DNA of 56,152 bases, taken from assembly GCA_047921455.1 (NCBI GenBank), contig JBLRWC010000015.1, positions 1-56,152 of the forward strand, read 5' to 3'. The position numbers were made by a program, and so were the translations under genes. This document shows, one piece after another, positions 26,456-34,267 of this stretch (position 1 is the stretch's first letter; each line of letters starts with the position of its first letter). Source of the DNA: XN24 sp047921455 (GTDB lineage Bacteria > Pseudomonadota > Gammaproteobacteria > Steroidobacterales > XN24). The notes beneath the pieces are model-generated. The model saw only the letters and a list, made by a program, of their open reading frames with translations, had not been told where the DNA came from and ran no database searches.

Positions 26456-27433
26456 TTAGCGTGCAACGAGTTCTCCTATCCGTGCCGCGACCGCCAGCGC
26501 CCGGCGCCCGGCGATGGCTGAACTGAGCTGTTCGCGCTCAGTGCGAATGCAATTTACAAAATGGCGCAGCTGGGTGGCCAGCGCATCGCCGCGCTCGAAG
26601 GCCCGGTTCTCGCTGACCACTTCGGGTACACCCTGCGCTGTAGTCCCGGTGCCCTTGCGATGCCGCTGGGCCACCAGGTTGCGAAGGTCTACAGACACGT
26701 AAGTATCTTCCAGGAACATGCGCAGCTTGCGCTCGACCTTGAGACTGACCCGGCTGGCCGTGACGTTGGCGACGCAACCGTTCGAAAAGACCAGGCGCGC
26801 ATTGGCGATATCGAGATCATCGGTCAACACCCGGCTGCCCACCGCGTCGATGCGCTCCACCTCGGCGTCCACCAGCTCGAGGATCAGGTCGATATCGTGG
26901 ATCATCAGGTCGAGCACCACGCTGACGTCGTTGGCGCGCGTATTGAATTGCGACAGCCGGGTGGCCTCGATGAACCGCGGGCTGCTGTCCGCCAGGTCGA
27001 AAGCCATCAATGCCGCATTGAATCGCTCGAGATGACCGACCTGCAGGGTGCACCCGCGCCGCCGCGCCAGCGCAATCAGTTCGTCTGCTTCCTCCACCGT
27101 GGTGGAAATCGGCTTCTCGATCAGCACATGACAGCCCGCCGCCAGGAAGTCGCTCGCCACCTGGTGGTGCAGCGAGGTCGGCACGGCGATACTTACCGCC
27201 GCCACCTGGCCGAGCAAGCCGGCGTAATCAGCCAGCGCTGTCGTACCGAATTCCTGCGCGACGGACGCGGCCCGCGCCGGGTCGGTGTCGGCCACGGCGA
27301 CGAGTTCGCAATCGGCCATGGCGGCGTACTTCTGGGCATGCAATCGTCCCATGTGGCCTACGCCAACCACCGCGCAACGCAGGCGCGGTTCGTCGCCGGG
27401 CGAATTCCCCAAGGTCGGCGCCGTCTCAGTCAT
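26456..27433 (-). CDS. gnnA: UDP-GlcNAc 3-dehydrogenase, Gfo/Idh/MocA family (GnnA-like)
   Basis: NAD-dependent oxidoreductase predicted to oxidise the 3-OH of UDP-GlcNAc, the first step to UDP-GlcNAc3N. The 325-residue product has an N-terminal Rossmann fold (CAVVGVGHMGRLHAQKYAAM), the conserved LIEKPISTTVEEAD with the EKP motif, and DLMIHDIDLILELV carrying the catalytic-region His. The ATG overlaps the lpxA stop by 8 bases (ATGACTGA), strong evidence of coupling. Gfo/Idh proteins have many substrates; adjacency to lpxA and a DegT aminotransferase, as known in Acidithiobacillus ferrooxidans, makes GnnA the best reading. Confidence 0.82.
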   Translation of the reverse strand: MTETAPTLGNSPGDEPRLRCAVVGVGHMGRLHAQKYAAMADCELVAVADTDPARAASVAQEFGTTALADYAGLLGQVAAVSIAVPTSLHHQVASDFLAAGCHVLIEKPISTTVEEADELIALARRRGCTLQVGHLERFNAALMAFDLADSSPRFIEATRLSQFNTRANDVSVVLDLMIHDIDLILELVDAEVERIDAVGSRVLTDDLDIANARLVFSNGCVANVTASRVSLKVERKLRMFLEDTYVSVDLRNLVAQRHRKGTGTTAQGVPEVVSENRAFERGDALATQLRHFVNCIRTEREQLSSAIAGRRALAVAARIGELVAR

Positions 27434-28226
27434 CTCGTTCCCCCTGGTTTTTGCCGCGCGGCTGCGCGAATCCGTGTATGCCGCGGCGCGTGTTCGCGGC
27501 CAGCCAATCCTTGAGGTGCGCAACTTCGGGCGTCATCGGCAAATCCTCCAGCGAGGCCCGGCGGCGCAAGCGCCGATAGGCCTCCGACAACACCCGCAAG
27601 CCTTCGCGGTCGATGCCGGCCCGCCGCAGGCCGACGGTGTTGAGCCGGAAGTGCCGGACTCTCGCGCCGGCCACCATGGTAAACGGAATGACGTCCTTGA
27701 CCACCGCGCAGAGCCCCATCACCATCGCCAATCGCCCGACGCGGCAGAACTGGTGGACCATCGCGCCGCCGCCGAGGAACACCCCGTCCTCGACGGTCAC
27801 GTGGCCCCCGAGCGCCACGCCGGTGGCCATGATGACGCGGTCGCCAACCACGCAATCGTGCGCCACGTGGCTATTGTTCATGAAGAAACAGCCCGAACCG
27901 ATGCGCGTCGCCGCAACGGCGCGGGTCGCGCGGTTCACCGTAGCGCCCTCGCGAAAGATATTGTCGTCGCCGATCGCGACGCGGGTTTCGGTCAGCGGGT
28001 CAAAGCCCAGGTCCTGGGGTTGCCCGCCCAGCACGGCATGGGGATACACCTGGTTGCGCTCGCCCATGGATACGCGCCGATGAATGACCGCGTGTGCGCC
28101 GATGACGCAGTCTGCGCCGATTTCCACGTCGTCCTCGATCACCGCGCCGGCCGAGACGGTAACCCGCGGCCCCAGCCGGGCGCCCGGTGCGACACATGCG
28201 GACGGATGAATCGAACTTGTCACCAC
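27426..28226 (-). CDS. lpxA: Acyl-ACP--UDP-N-acetylglucosamine acyltransferase family protein LpxA
   Basis: First step of lipid A synthesis: transfers a 3-hydroxyacyl chain from ACP to position 3 of the sugar nucleotide. The 266-residue product is a left-handed beta-helix of hexapeptide repeats (about 1-185) plus the LpxA C-terminal helical domain (LNTVGLRRAGIDREGLRVLS). Catalytic His123 lies in NNSHVAHDC, with H141 and H158 (VHQFC) also kept. By eye, Gly171 aligns with the E. coli chain-length ruler Gly173. The start is GTG, with a second GTG next to it. It is not in the usual lpxD-fabZ-lpxA-lpxB order, so it may be a dedicated or second LpxA that uses UDP-GlcNAc3N. Confidence 0.9.
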   Translation of the reverse strand: MVTSSIHPSACVAPGARLGPRVTVSAGAVIEDDVEIGADCVIGAHAVIHRRVSMGERNQVYPHAVLGGQPQDLGFDPLTETRVAIGDDNIFREGATVNRATRAVAATRIGSGCFFMNNSHVAHDCVVGDRVIMATGVALGGHVTVEDGVFLGGGAMVHQFCRVGRLAMVMGLCAVVKDVIPFTMVAGARVRHFRLNTVGLRRAGIDREGLRVLSEAYRRLRRRASLEDLPMTPEVAHLKDWLAANTRRGIHGFAQPRGKNQGERDD

Positions 28227-28274
28227 GAGATTTCCCAGCGAAACAATAAGCTGATAATAATCGAGCCGGCGTGA

Positions 28275-28430
28275 TCAGCGCTTCCTCGCCAACGTGAGCC
28301 CGTCGCCGATGGGCACCAGGGACAGGTCCACGCGCCCATCGTCGCGCAACAACTCGAGCAACCGCTCATAGTACGCCGCCAGCAAATATTCGTGCAGCGG
28401 GCCTTCGATACCGATGCCTTGGTTAGACAT
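28275..28430 (-). pseudogene. Internally deleted class I O-methyltransferase relic (51 codons, open)
   Basis: An open frame of 51 codons from ATG to TGA in three blocks that each match a different part of a class I SAM-dependent O-methyltransferase (normally about 220 residues). Residues 1-18, MSNQGIGIEGPLHEYLLA, match the N terminus. Residues 19-29, AYYERLLELLR, match the mid-protein block that normally leads into PGGLI and DN. Residues 30-51, DDGRVDLSLVPIGDGLTL and then ARKR, match the C terminus. The SAM-binding motifs in between are gone, so it cannot be an active methyltransferase. Two in-frame deletions, or an assembly fault, would explain it. It lies 48 bases upstream of lpxA on the same strand. 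Confidence 0.72.
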
Positions 28431-28505
28431 GACGCAGTTCCCGTTATGACAGTGCCGCTTTTGGTTAAGCTAGTATGTGAACCGAATTCTAACGGGGGAC
28501 GGGTG

Positions 28506-29288
28506 ATGAGCGGAGATCGTCCGCTGCGGCTGCTCCAGCTTACCGACAGCCATCTCCGCGCTGCGCCCGACGGTGTGCTGAAGGGCTGGCGTACGCGCGA
28601 GTCGCTGGAATTGGCGCTCCGAGCGGCGCTGGACGGCGCCGCGGCGCCCGACGCCATCCTGGCGACCGGCGACCTCTCCCAGGACGGCAGCCGCGCCTCC
28701 TACGAGCACGTGCGCGAGATCCTGGCGGCGCCCGGCGTGCCGGTTTTCTGCATCCCCGGCAACCACGACCACCCGGGAGAGATGGCGGCAGCGCTCTCGT
28801 CGCCGCCCTTCGAGTACTGCGGCGACCATGCGCTCGGCGCCTGGCGGCTGGTGATGCTGGCCACCTGGGATGGGGACCGGGGCGGCGGGCGGCTGCCGGA
28901 CGAGGAACTGCAGCGCCTGGCACGGGTGCTGGACGAGTCCGCCGAGCCCCACGTGCTGGTGGTGCTGCATCATCACCCGGTACCGGTCCATTCCTGGCTC
29001 GACAAGGTGGCGCTGGACAACGCGGCGGAATTCCTGGCGGTGACCGATGCCTGCCCGCGCGTGCGCGGCGTGCTGTGGGGCCATGTGCACCAGGTGCACG
29101 ACAGCGAACGCGGCGGCGTGCGCATGCTCGGCACGCCGTCCACCTGCTTCCAGTTCATGCCGCGCACCAGCAGATCCGACGTGGACGCCGAGTGCGGCCC
29201 CGGCTGGCGCTGGCTGGAACTCATGCCGGACGGCCGCATTACGACCCGCGTCGAGTGGGCGCCGAAACCCGCGGGGTTCGGCGCTTGA
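28506..29288 (+). CDS. cpdA: Metallophosphoesterase, CpdA-like 3',5'-cAMP phosphodiesterase
   Basis: Calcineurin-like phosphoesterase; in E. coli CpdA hydrolyses cAMP. The 260-residue product shows the full dinuclear metal set: QLTDSHL, ATGDLSQDGS, IPGNHDHPGEM, VLHHHPVPV and GHVHQVHD. The ATG at 28506 has a neighbouring in-frame GTG at 28503; GGGGGACGGG upstream can serve as a ribosome site. The last codons overlap the next gene (TTGA). The family also contains other phosphodiesterases, so the cAMP assignment is by similarity of motif spacing and length. Confidence 0.85.
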   Translation: MSGDRPLRLLQLTDSHLRAAPDGVLKGWRTRESLELALRAALDGAAAPDAILATGDLSQDGSRASYEHVREILAAPGVPVFCIPGNHDHPGEMAAALSSPPFEYCGDHALGAWRLVMLATWDGDRGGGRLPDEELQRLARVLDESAEPHVLVVLHHHPVPVHSWLDKVALDNAAEFLAVTDACPRVRGVLWGHVHQVHDSERGGVRMLGTPSTCFQFMPRTSRSDVDAECGPGWRWLELMPDGRITTRVEWAPKPAGFGA

Positions 29289-29875
29289 GCGCGGCGGCCG
29301 GCGGCACGGCGCGCGACCTGCTGGTGCGCTATTACCGCTGGCTGCGCCAGTACGGATTGAACGACTCGCATAGCGGCAACGCCTCGATCCGCGACGGCGA
29401 CGTTGCCTGGGTCACGCCGTCAGGCTGCAGCGGCGACACGCTGGCGGCCGCCGACCTGCTCCGCTGTCCGCTGGACGAGCCGCCGCCGGCCGGCGCCTCG
29501 CTCGACGCACCGCTGCATCTCGCCGTCTACGCGGCGCAGCCGGACACCGGGGCCGTGCTGCACAGCCATGGCCCGCACAGCATTGCCATGACGCTGGGCG
29601 GCGGCGACTTCCTGCCGACGGATTTCGAAGGCCGGTATTATTTCCCCGTCGTGCCGGTGCTCGACATCCCGGCCGACCGCTACACGGCCCGTTCACCCGC
29701 TGCCGTCGCCGCGACGCTGGCGCGACACCGCGTCTGCCTGGTGCGCGGTCACGGTGTGTACGCGGCCGCCGAAAATATCGACCTGGCCTACAAGTGGACC
29801 TGTTCGCTCGAATCTTCCGCGCGCATCGCCTGGCTGGCCCGCGTCGCCGGGATCGCCGCGGCAGCGCCGCAATGA
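29285..29875 (+). CDS. Class II aldolase/adducin family protein
   Basis: Zn-dependent aldolase-fold protein of 196 residues; relatives act on fuculose-1-phosphate, ribulose-5-phosphate or methylthioribulose-1-phosphate. Seen are YGLNDSHSGNASIRDGD, the phosphate-loop region WVTPSGCSGDTL, zinc ligands HSHGPHS and RGHGVYAAAENIDLAYK. The start is inferred as a TTG (29285-29287) overlapping the cpdA stop; the frame is open further upstream but runs inside cpdA. Its TGA overlaps a following ATG (29872). The substrate cannot be told. Confidence 0.83.
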   Translation: MSAAAGGTARDLLVRYYRWLRQYGLNDSHSGNASIRDGDVAWVTPSGCSGDTLAAADLLRCPLDEPPPAGASLDAPLHLAVYAAQPDTGAVLHSHGPHSIAMTLGGGDFLPTDFEGRYYFPVVPVLDIPADRYTARSPAAVAATLARHRVCLVRGHGVYAAAENIDLAYKWTCSLESSARIAWLARVAGIAAAAPQ

Positions 29876-29905
29876 GCGTCCTGCGCAGGCCTGTGCCGGG
29901 ACTCC
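29872..29905 (+). CDS. Start of a gene cut by the assembly gap, probably the TraB/GumN protein
   Basis: An ATG overlapping the aldolase stop (ATGA) opens a frame reading MSVLRRPVPGL before the run of N. A basic start like this fits the n-region of a signal peptide, and the sequence after the gap resumes with a hydrophobic stretch, so this is probably the N terminus of the TraB/GumN protein. The true gap length is unknown, so the join cannot be proved. Confidence 0.45.
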
Positions 29906-30005
29906 NNNNNNNNNNNNNNNNNNNNNNNNNNNNNNNNNNNNNNNNNNNNNNNNNNNNNNNNNNNNNNNNNNNNNNNNNNNNNNNNNNNNNNNNNNNNNNN
30001 NNNNN
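29906..30005. other. Assembly gap of exactly 100 N
   Basis: One hundred consecutive N. The round number is the usual placeholder for a gap of unknown size. It interrupts the gene that starts after the aldolase; the sequence just after it has a 12-base near-repeat (ggcctgttcctg / ggcctcttcctg) that could have hindered assembly. Confidence 0.99.
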
Positions 30006-30899
30006 GGCCTGTTCCTGGGCCTCTTCCTGGGGCTGCACGGCGCGCCGCTCGGCGCAGTGCCGTTGTGGTCGGTGGAAAACGCCGCGGCTGACAGCAGGGT
30101 CCTGCTGCTTGGCTCGGTGCACCTGTTGCGCGCGCAGGACCAGCCGTTGCCCGACGCCGTCCAGGCCGCCTACCGGCAGGCCGAACAGCTTTTGCTGGAG
30201 CTCGATCCTGCCGAACTGGCGCCCGAGCCCTCGCGAGCGGCATTGCAACGCATCGGCGTGACTTCGCCCGGCGGCGCCGCGGTGGAAGTGCTGAGCGCAC
30301 CGCAATGGCGGCGAGCCGAGACCCTGGCCGACGCGGCGGGCGTCGATCTGCAGGCCGTCGCCGGACTGGAGCCCTGGTTTGCAGCCATCGTGCTCTATAC
30401 CAGCAGGCTGGCAGCCGCCGGCTACGAGGCCGAACTGGGAGTGGACCAGCAGGTCGCCGCGTGGGCCGCGCGCGATGCGAAGCCAGTCACCGGGCTCGAG
30501 ACGCTGGAGGAGCAGTTGTGGCTGTTCAAAAAGCTCGACACGACCGTGCAACGGGCCATGTTGCTCAAGGCGATCGAAGAACTCCCGGCCCTCGAGGCGG
30601 ATACCGCCGCGCTGGTCCGCCAATGGCGCGCGGGCGATGTGGCGGCGCTGTCGCAGCGGCTGGCCATGGACTTCCGCGGCTACGAGGAACTGCGCAACAG
30701 TATCGTGATCGACCGCAATCGCGCCTGGTTGTCGAGCATCGAGGCACGCCTGGCGACGCCAGGCACCTACCTGGTGGTGGTCGGCGCGCTGCACCTGGTC
30801 GGCCCGGAGGGCCTGCCGGCGCTGCTCGAAGCCCAGGGTTACCGGGTCATTCGCTGCCGCGCCGCTTGCCAGCCGTCGGACGCCAGCGCCGCGCCCTGA
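30006..30899 (+). CDS. TraB/GumN family protein, 5' end lost in the gap
   Basis: The 297 residues after the gap begin GLFLGLFLGLHGAPLGAVPL, the hydrophobic core of a signal peptide, then a TraB/GumN domain with the two family marks: the early LLGSVHLLRAQD and the late VVGALHLVGPEGLPALLEAQ. Proteins of this family (PF01963) are thought to be related to metalloproteases of the Tiki type; bacterial members lack firm functions. The frame is in phase from the first base after the gap. It probably begins at 29872. Confidence 0.83.
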   Translation, partial: GLFLGLFLGLHGAPLGAVPLWSVENAAADSRVLLLGSVHLLRAQDQPLPDAVQAAYRQAEQLLLELDPAELAPEPSRAALQRIGVTSPGGAAVEVLSAPQWRRAETLADAAGVDLQAVAGLEPWFAAIVLYTSRLAAAGYEAELGVDQQVAAWAARDAKPVTGLETLEEQLWLFKKLDTTVQRAMLLKAIEELPALEADTAALVRQWRAGDVAALSQRLAMDFRGYEELRNSIVIDRNRAWLSSIEARLATPGTYLVVVGALHLVGPEGLPALLEAQGYRVIRCRAACQPSDASAAP

Positions 30900-30930
30900 C
30901 CGCCCAGCGCGAGCGCCGCGCGGCCGGCGC

Positions 30931-31095
30931 TCAGATCTCGATCATCTCGAAATCTTCCTTGCCGGCGCCGCAATCCGGGCAACGCCAACTCAGCGGCACA
31001 TCATCCCATTTCGTGCCGGGATCAAGCCCGCCTTCCGGATCACCCGCAGCTTCTTCGTACACATACCCGCAAATCACGCACATCCACGCTTTCAT
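30931..31095 (-). CDS. Rubredoxin
   Basis: Small one-iron electron carrier of 54 residues. The four Cys ligands are in MCVICGYVYEEAAGDPEGG and SWRCPDCGAGKEDFEMIEI, both canonical. The ATG at 31093-31095 gives the usual rubredoxin length. It is divergent from thiD with a 71-base spacer. Partners in Pseudomonas include alkane hydroxylase and rubredoxin reductase; none is visible here. Confidence 0.96.
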   Translation of the reverse strand: MKAWMCVICGYVYEEAAGDPEGGLDPGTKWDDVPLSWRCPDCGAGKEDFEMIEI

Positions 31096-31166
31096 CAATA
31101 GTCCGCCGCGGCGATAATCAAACCAGTCGCGAATTCTCGCACGCGGACGCCCCCGACCCAAGACAT

Positions 31167-31952
31167 ATGCCAACTCTTCCCCCCACCGTGCTGGTCGTGG
31201 CCGGCAATGACCCTTCCGGCGGCGCCGGCCTGGCGGCCGACGTGCAGGCCATTACCGCGGCCGGTGCGCACCCCGCACCCGTCATTACAGCCCTGACCGT
31301 CCAGGACACCGCCAACGCGAGCCGGGTCGAGCCCGCCGCCGCCGAGCTGGTCGCCGCCCAGATGGAGGCCGTGCTGGCCGATATCCCGGTGGCGGCAGTG
31401 AAGATCGGCCTGCTGGCGACCGCCGCGATCGCCGCGGCGGTGGCCGACGTGCTGGCGCGCCACCCCGGCCTGCCCGTGGTGCTCGACCCCGTGCTGGTCG
31501 CCGCCGGCGGCGCGCGGCTGGCCGAAGCAGCGCTGACCGAGGTTTTGCTCGAGCGCTTGTGCCCGCTGACCCTGCTGCTGACGCCGAATGCGCATGAAAT
31601 ACGCGGCCTGGCGCCGGGGTTGCCGGACAGCGCGGCGCGTGCCGCCGCGTTGCGCCAGGCGGGCTGCACCTGGGTGCTCGCCAAGGGCGGCGACGAGGCC
31701 GACGCCGGCGATGACCGGGTGTCGAATACGCTCTATGGTCCCGGCGCACCGCGGCTGTTCCGCTGGCCACGCTTGCCGGGCAGTTTTCACGGTTCCGGTT
31801 GCACGCTGGCCTCGGCCTGCGCGGCGCGGATCGCCCATGGCGATCCTGTCGAGACCGCCGTGGCGGAAGCCCAGGCGCTGACCCACGGGTGGCTGGAACG
31901 GGCCTTCCGGCCGGGCCGCGGCCAGCTCGTGCCCCTGCGCCGGCCCGCTTGA
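31167..31952 (+). CDS. thiD: Hydroxymethylpyrimidine (phospho)kinase
   Basis: Phosphorylates HMP and HMP-phosphate in thiamine synthesis. The 261-residue ribokinase-fold product shows VVAGNDPSGGAGLAADVQAI, DPVLVAAGGARL, TPNAHEIRGL and the GSFHGSGCTLASACAARIA anion-hole and base motif. It is followed 4 bases after its stop by thiE, so pyrimidine activation and coupling are co-expressed. No thiamine riboswitch is seen in the short spacer before it. Confidence 0.94.
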   Translation: MPTLPPTVLVVAGNDPSGGAGLAADVQAITAAGAHPAPVITALTVQDTANASRVEPAAAELVAAQMEAVLADIPVAAVKIGLLATAAIAAAVADVLARHPGLPVVLDPVLVAAGGARLAEAALTEVLLERLCPLTLLLTPNAHEIRGLAPGLPDSAARAAALRQAGCTWVLAKGGDEADAGDDRVSNTLYGPGAPRLFRWPRLPGSFHGSGCTLASACAARIAHGDPVETAVAEAQALTHGWLERAFRPGRGQLVPLRRPA

Positions 31953-31956
31953 AGCC

Positions 31957-32607
31957 ATGACTCGACCCACGTTGCCGACCGGCCTGTACGCCGTGACCGA
32001 TCCGGCGTTGCTCCCCGAGGCCGTGCTGGCCGAGCGCGTCGCGCAGGCCATCATGGGCGGCGCGGGCGTCGTGCAGTTCCGCGACAAGACGACGGACGCC
32101 GCCACCCGCCGGCGGCGGGCGCAGGCAGTGCTCGACGCCTGCCGCGCGCACGGCGCGTTGTGCATCATCAACGACGATGCCGAGCTCGCCGCCGCGCTGG
32201 GCGCCGACGGTGTGCACCTCGGGCGCGACGACGATGGTCCAGCGCACGCCCGGGCCGTCGTCGGTCCGGATCGCCTGGTGGGCGTGTCCTGCTACGACCA
32301 GCCGGCGCTCGCCGCAGCCGCCGTGGCCGCGGGTGCAGACTACGTCGCCTTCGGCAGCGTCTGGCCCTCCGCGACCAAGCCGGAGGCGGTGCGGGCGCCC
32401 CTCGCCCTGCTCACAACGGTCGCGCGCGCCGCGACCGTACCGGTGGTCGCGATCGGCGGCATCACGCGCCACAATGCGGCTGAGACGGTCGCTGCCGGCG
32501 CGCATTGCGTCGCGGTGATCCGGGACCTGTTCAGCGACCCCGATCCGCGACACGCCGCGCAGGTACTTTCCGCAGCCTGCGAGCAGGGCCGCGGGCGGCT
32601 AAAATGA
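31957..32607 (+). CDS. thiE: Thiamine phosphate synthase
   Basis: Couples HMP-pyrophosphate with the thiazole phosphate to give thiamine monophosphate. The 216-residue TIM-barrel product shows GLYAVTDP, VVQFRDKTTDAATRRRRA, IINDDAELAAALGADGVHLG, YVAFGSVWPSATKPEA and VAIGGITRHNA, all typical of the active site. It pairs with thiD; thiC lies about 13 kb away in the same window. Confidence 0.95.
   Translation: MTRPTLPTGLYAVTDPALLPEAVLAERVAQAIMGGAGVVQFRDKTTDAATRRRRAQAVLDACRAHGALCIINDDAELAAALGADGVHLGRDDDGPAHARAVVGPDRLVGVSCYDQPALAAAAVAAGADYVAFGSVWPSATKPEAVRAPLALLTTVARAATVPVVAIGGITRHNAAETVAAGAHCVAVIRDLFSDPDPRHAAQVLSAACEQGRGRLK
32600..32605 (+). promoter_or_regulatory. Possible -10 box of hemL
   Basis: TAAAAT overlapping the last codons of thiE, 57 bases before the hemL GTG. 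There is no clear -35 box. Low support. Confidence 0.25.
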
Positions 32608-32662
32608 CCGTTTTTCCGGGCAGCGTACTGCCGCCCGAACCGTTTCAGGAGGCTTGCAAATC

Positions 32663-33928
32663 GTGAACCTGTTCCAGGAAGCTCAGCGTTATATCCCTGG
32701 CGGCGTGAATTCGCCGGTCCGCGCCTTCCGCTCTGTCGGCGGCGATCCCGTCTTTATCCGCAAGGCAGCGGGCGCTTATTTCTGGGGCGAAGACGGCGCG
32801 CGCTATACCGACTACGTCGGCTCCTGGGGGCCGATGATCCTGGGACACGCCCACCCGGACGTCATCGAGGCGGTGCGCACCGCCGCACTCGACGGCCTGT
32901 CCTTCGGTGCACCGACCGCGGTGGAAACGGAACTCGCCAGGCGCGTCTGCTCGATCATGCCGTCCATCGAGCTGGTGCGGTTCGTCAGTTCCGGCACCGA
33001 GGCGACCATGAGCGCCATCCGGCTCGCGCGCGGCTTCACCGGGCGCGACAAGATCGTCAAGTTCGAAGGCTGTTACCACGGCCACTCGGATTCGCTGCTG
33101 GTGAAAGCCGGCTCGGGCGCGCTGACCCTCGGCGTGCCGACCTCGCCGGGCGTGCCCGCCTCGCTGGCGCAGCACACCATTACGCTGACCTACAACGACC
33201 TCGAGGAGGTCGAAAAAGTGTTTGCCGATGTCGGCGAAGAGATTGCCTGCATCATCGTCGAACCGATCGCCGGCAATATGAACATGGTGCTGCCGGCGCC
33301 CGGCTTTCTCGAGGGACTACGGGCGGTGTGCGACAAGTACGGCGCCGTGCTCATATTCGACGAAGTCATGACCGGTTTTCGCGTCGCCCTCGGCGGCGTG
33401 CAGGAGATTTCCGGCGTCACGCCGGACCTGACGACGCTGGGCAAGATCATCGGCGGCGGCATGCCGGTCGGCGCCTTCGGCGGCAAGCGCGAGATCATGG
33501 AACAGATCGCCCCGCTCGGCCCGGTCTACCAGGCCGGCACCCTGTCGGGCAATCCGGTCGCCATGCATGCCGGCATCGCCACGCTCGACCGGCTGAATAC
33601 CGGGCTCTACGAAGAACTCGGCGCGCGCACGCAGCGCCTTGTCGCGGGCGTGCAAGCGGCCGCGGACGCCGCGGGCGTGCCATTTTCCGGCCACTCGGTC
33701 GGCGGCATGTTCGGCCTGTTTTTTACCGGCGACGGCCCGGTGCAGAGCTTCGCGCAAGTCATGGCCTGCGACCAGGCGCGCTTCAAGCGCTTCTTCCACG
33801 GCATGCTGGCGGAAAAAGTCTACCTGGCGCCTTCTGCCTTCGAGGCCGGCTTTGTCTCGCTCGCGCACACCGATGAGGATATCGACGCGACCATCGCCGC
33901 AGCCCAGCGAACCCTGGCGGACGGCTAG
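32663..33928 (+). CDS. hemL: Glutamate-1-semialdehyde 2,1-aminomutase
   Basis: PLP enzyme that makes 5-aminolevulinate in the C5 heme pathway. The 421-residue product shows YIPGGVNSPVRAFRSVGGDP, FVSSGTEATMSAIRLARGFT, FEGCYHGHSDSLLVKAGSG, LIFDEVMTGFR and the PLP Lys (about 261) in TTLGKIIGGGMPVGAFGG. I prefer the GTG at 32663 because AGGAGG at 32647-32652 is 10 bases upstream; the in-frame TTG at 32654 is one base from it. The stop overlaps the convergent DUF2007-like gene by 4 bases. Confidence 0.96.
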   Translation: MNLFQEAQRYIPGGVNSPVRAFRSVGGDPVFIRKAAGAYFWGEDGARYTDYVGSWGPMILGHAHPDVIEAVRTAALDGLSFGAPTAVETELARRVCSIMPSIELVRFVSSGTEATMSAIRLARGFTGRDKIVKFEGCYHGHSDSLLVKAGSGALTLGVPTSPGVPASLAQHTITLTYNDLEEVEKVFADVGEEIACIIVEPIAGNMNMVLPAPGFLEGLRAVCDKYGAVLIFDEVMTGFRVALGGVQEISGVTPDLTTLGKIIGGGMPVGAFGGKREIMEQIAPLGPVYQAGTLSGNPVAMHAGIATLDRLNTGLYEELGARTQRLVAGVQAAADAAGVPFSGHSVGGMFGLFFTGDGPVQSFAQVMACDQARFKRFFHGMLAEKVYLAPSAFEAGFVSLAHTDEDIDATIAAAQRTLADG

Positions 33929-34266
33929 CGTTCCCGGCCGCAGGACCAGCACGACTCGAAGGTCGCCGCGTTGACTTCGCCGCAGCCGGCGCAGGTCCAC
34001 TCGCTGCCGGTGGAGCGCTCCTGCTGGTAACGCTCCAGCACCCCCGCCGCCTGGTCGCGAAAGCGCTCCGGCACGAGCAGGCGCACGTCGCAGACCTTGG
34101 GCACGCCACTGTAAGCGCCGACGAGATCCGCCCCCGTGACGGCGGCGGGGACGCCTTCGCTGTCAAGCAGCCCCTTCAACAGGTTGGCTTCGATCGGGTC
34201 CGTGCCACGATGCACGCATACCAGGTCGCGCGCCGCGAACAAGGTCTTGTCGCCGGCATCCTGCAT
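33925..34266 (-). CDS. DUF2007-like protein with C-terminal zinc ribbon
   Basis: Small 113-residue protein. Residues 15-75 (HRGTDPIEANLLKGLLDSEG, then VPAAVTGADLVGAYSG) fit the DUF2007 fold, thought to resemble PII-like or signal-transducing modules. Residues 90-112 are a separate zinc ribbon, TCAGCGEVNAATFESCWSCG, with a RanBP2-like CxxC-x(10)-CxxC spacing. No function is established. The stop overlaps the hemL stop by 4 bases from the opposite strand, and the start follows the LON-domain gene by one base. Confidence 0.78.
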   Translation of the reverse strand: MQDAGDKTLFAARDLVCVHRGTDPIEANLLKGLLDSEGVPAAVTGADLVGAYSGVPKVCDVRLLVPERFRDQAAGVLERYQQERSTGSEWTCAGCGEVNAATFESCWSCGRER

Positions 34267-34267
34267 G

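Noticed and set aside
28220..28657. A 145-codon minus-strand frame covering the lpxA leader and the start of cpdA
   Set aside because: It is Ser/Arg/Trp-rich and in a different phase; the methyltransferase relic is the meaningful frame here.
29754..30261. Frames that read through the run of N
   Set aside because: The gap length is unknown, so reading phase across it has no meaning; only the parts before and after are reported.
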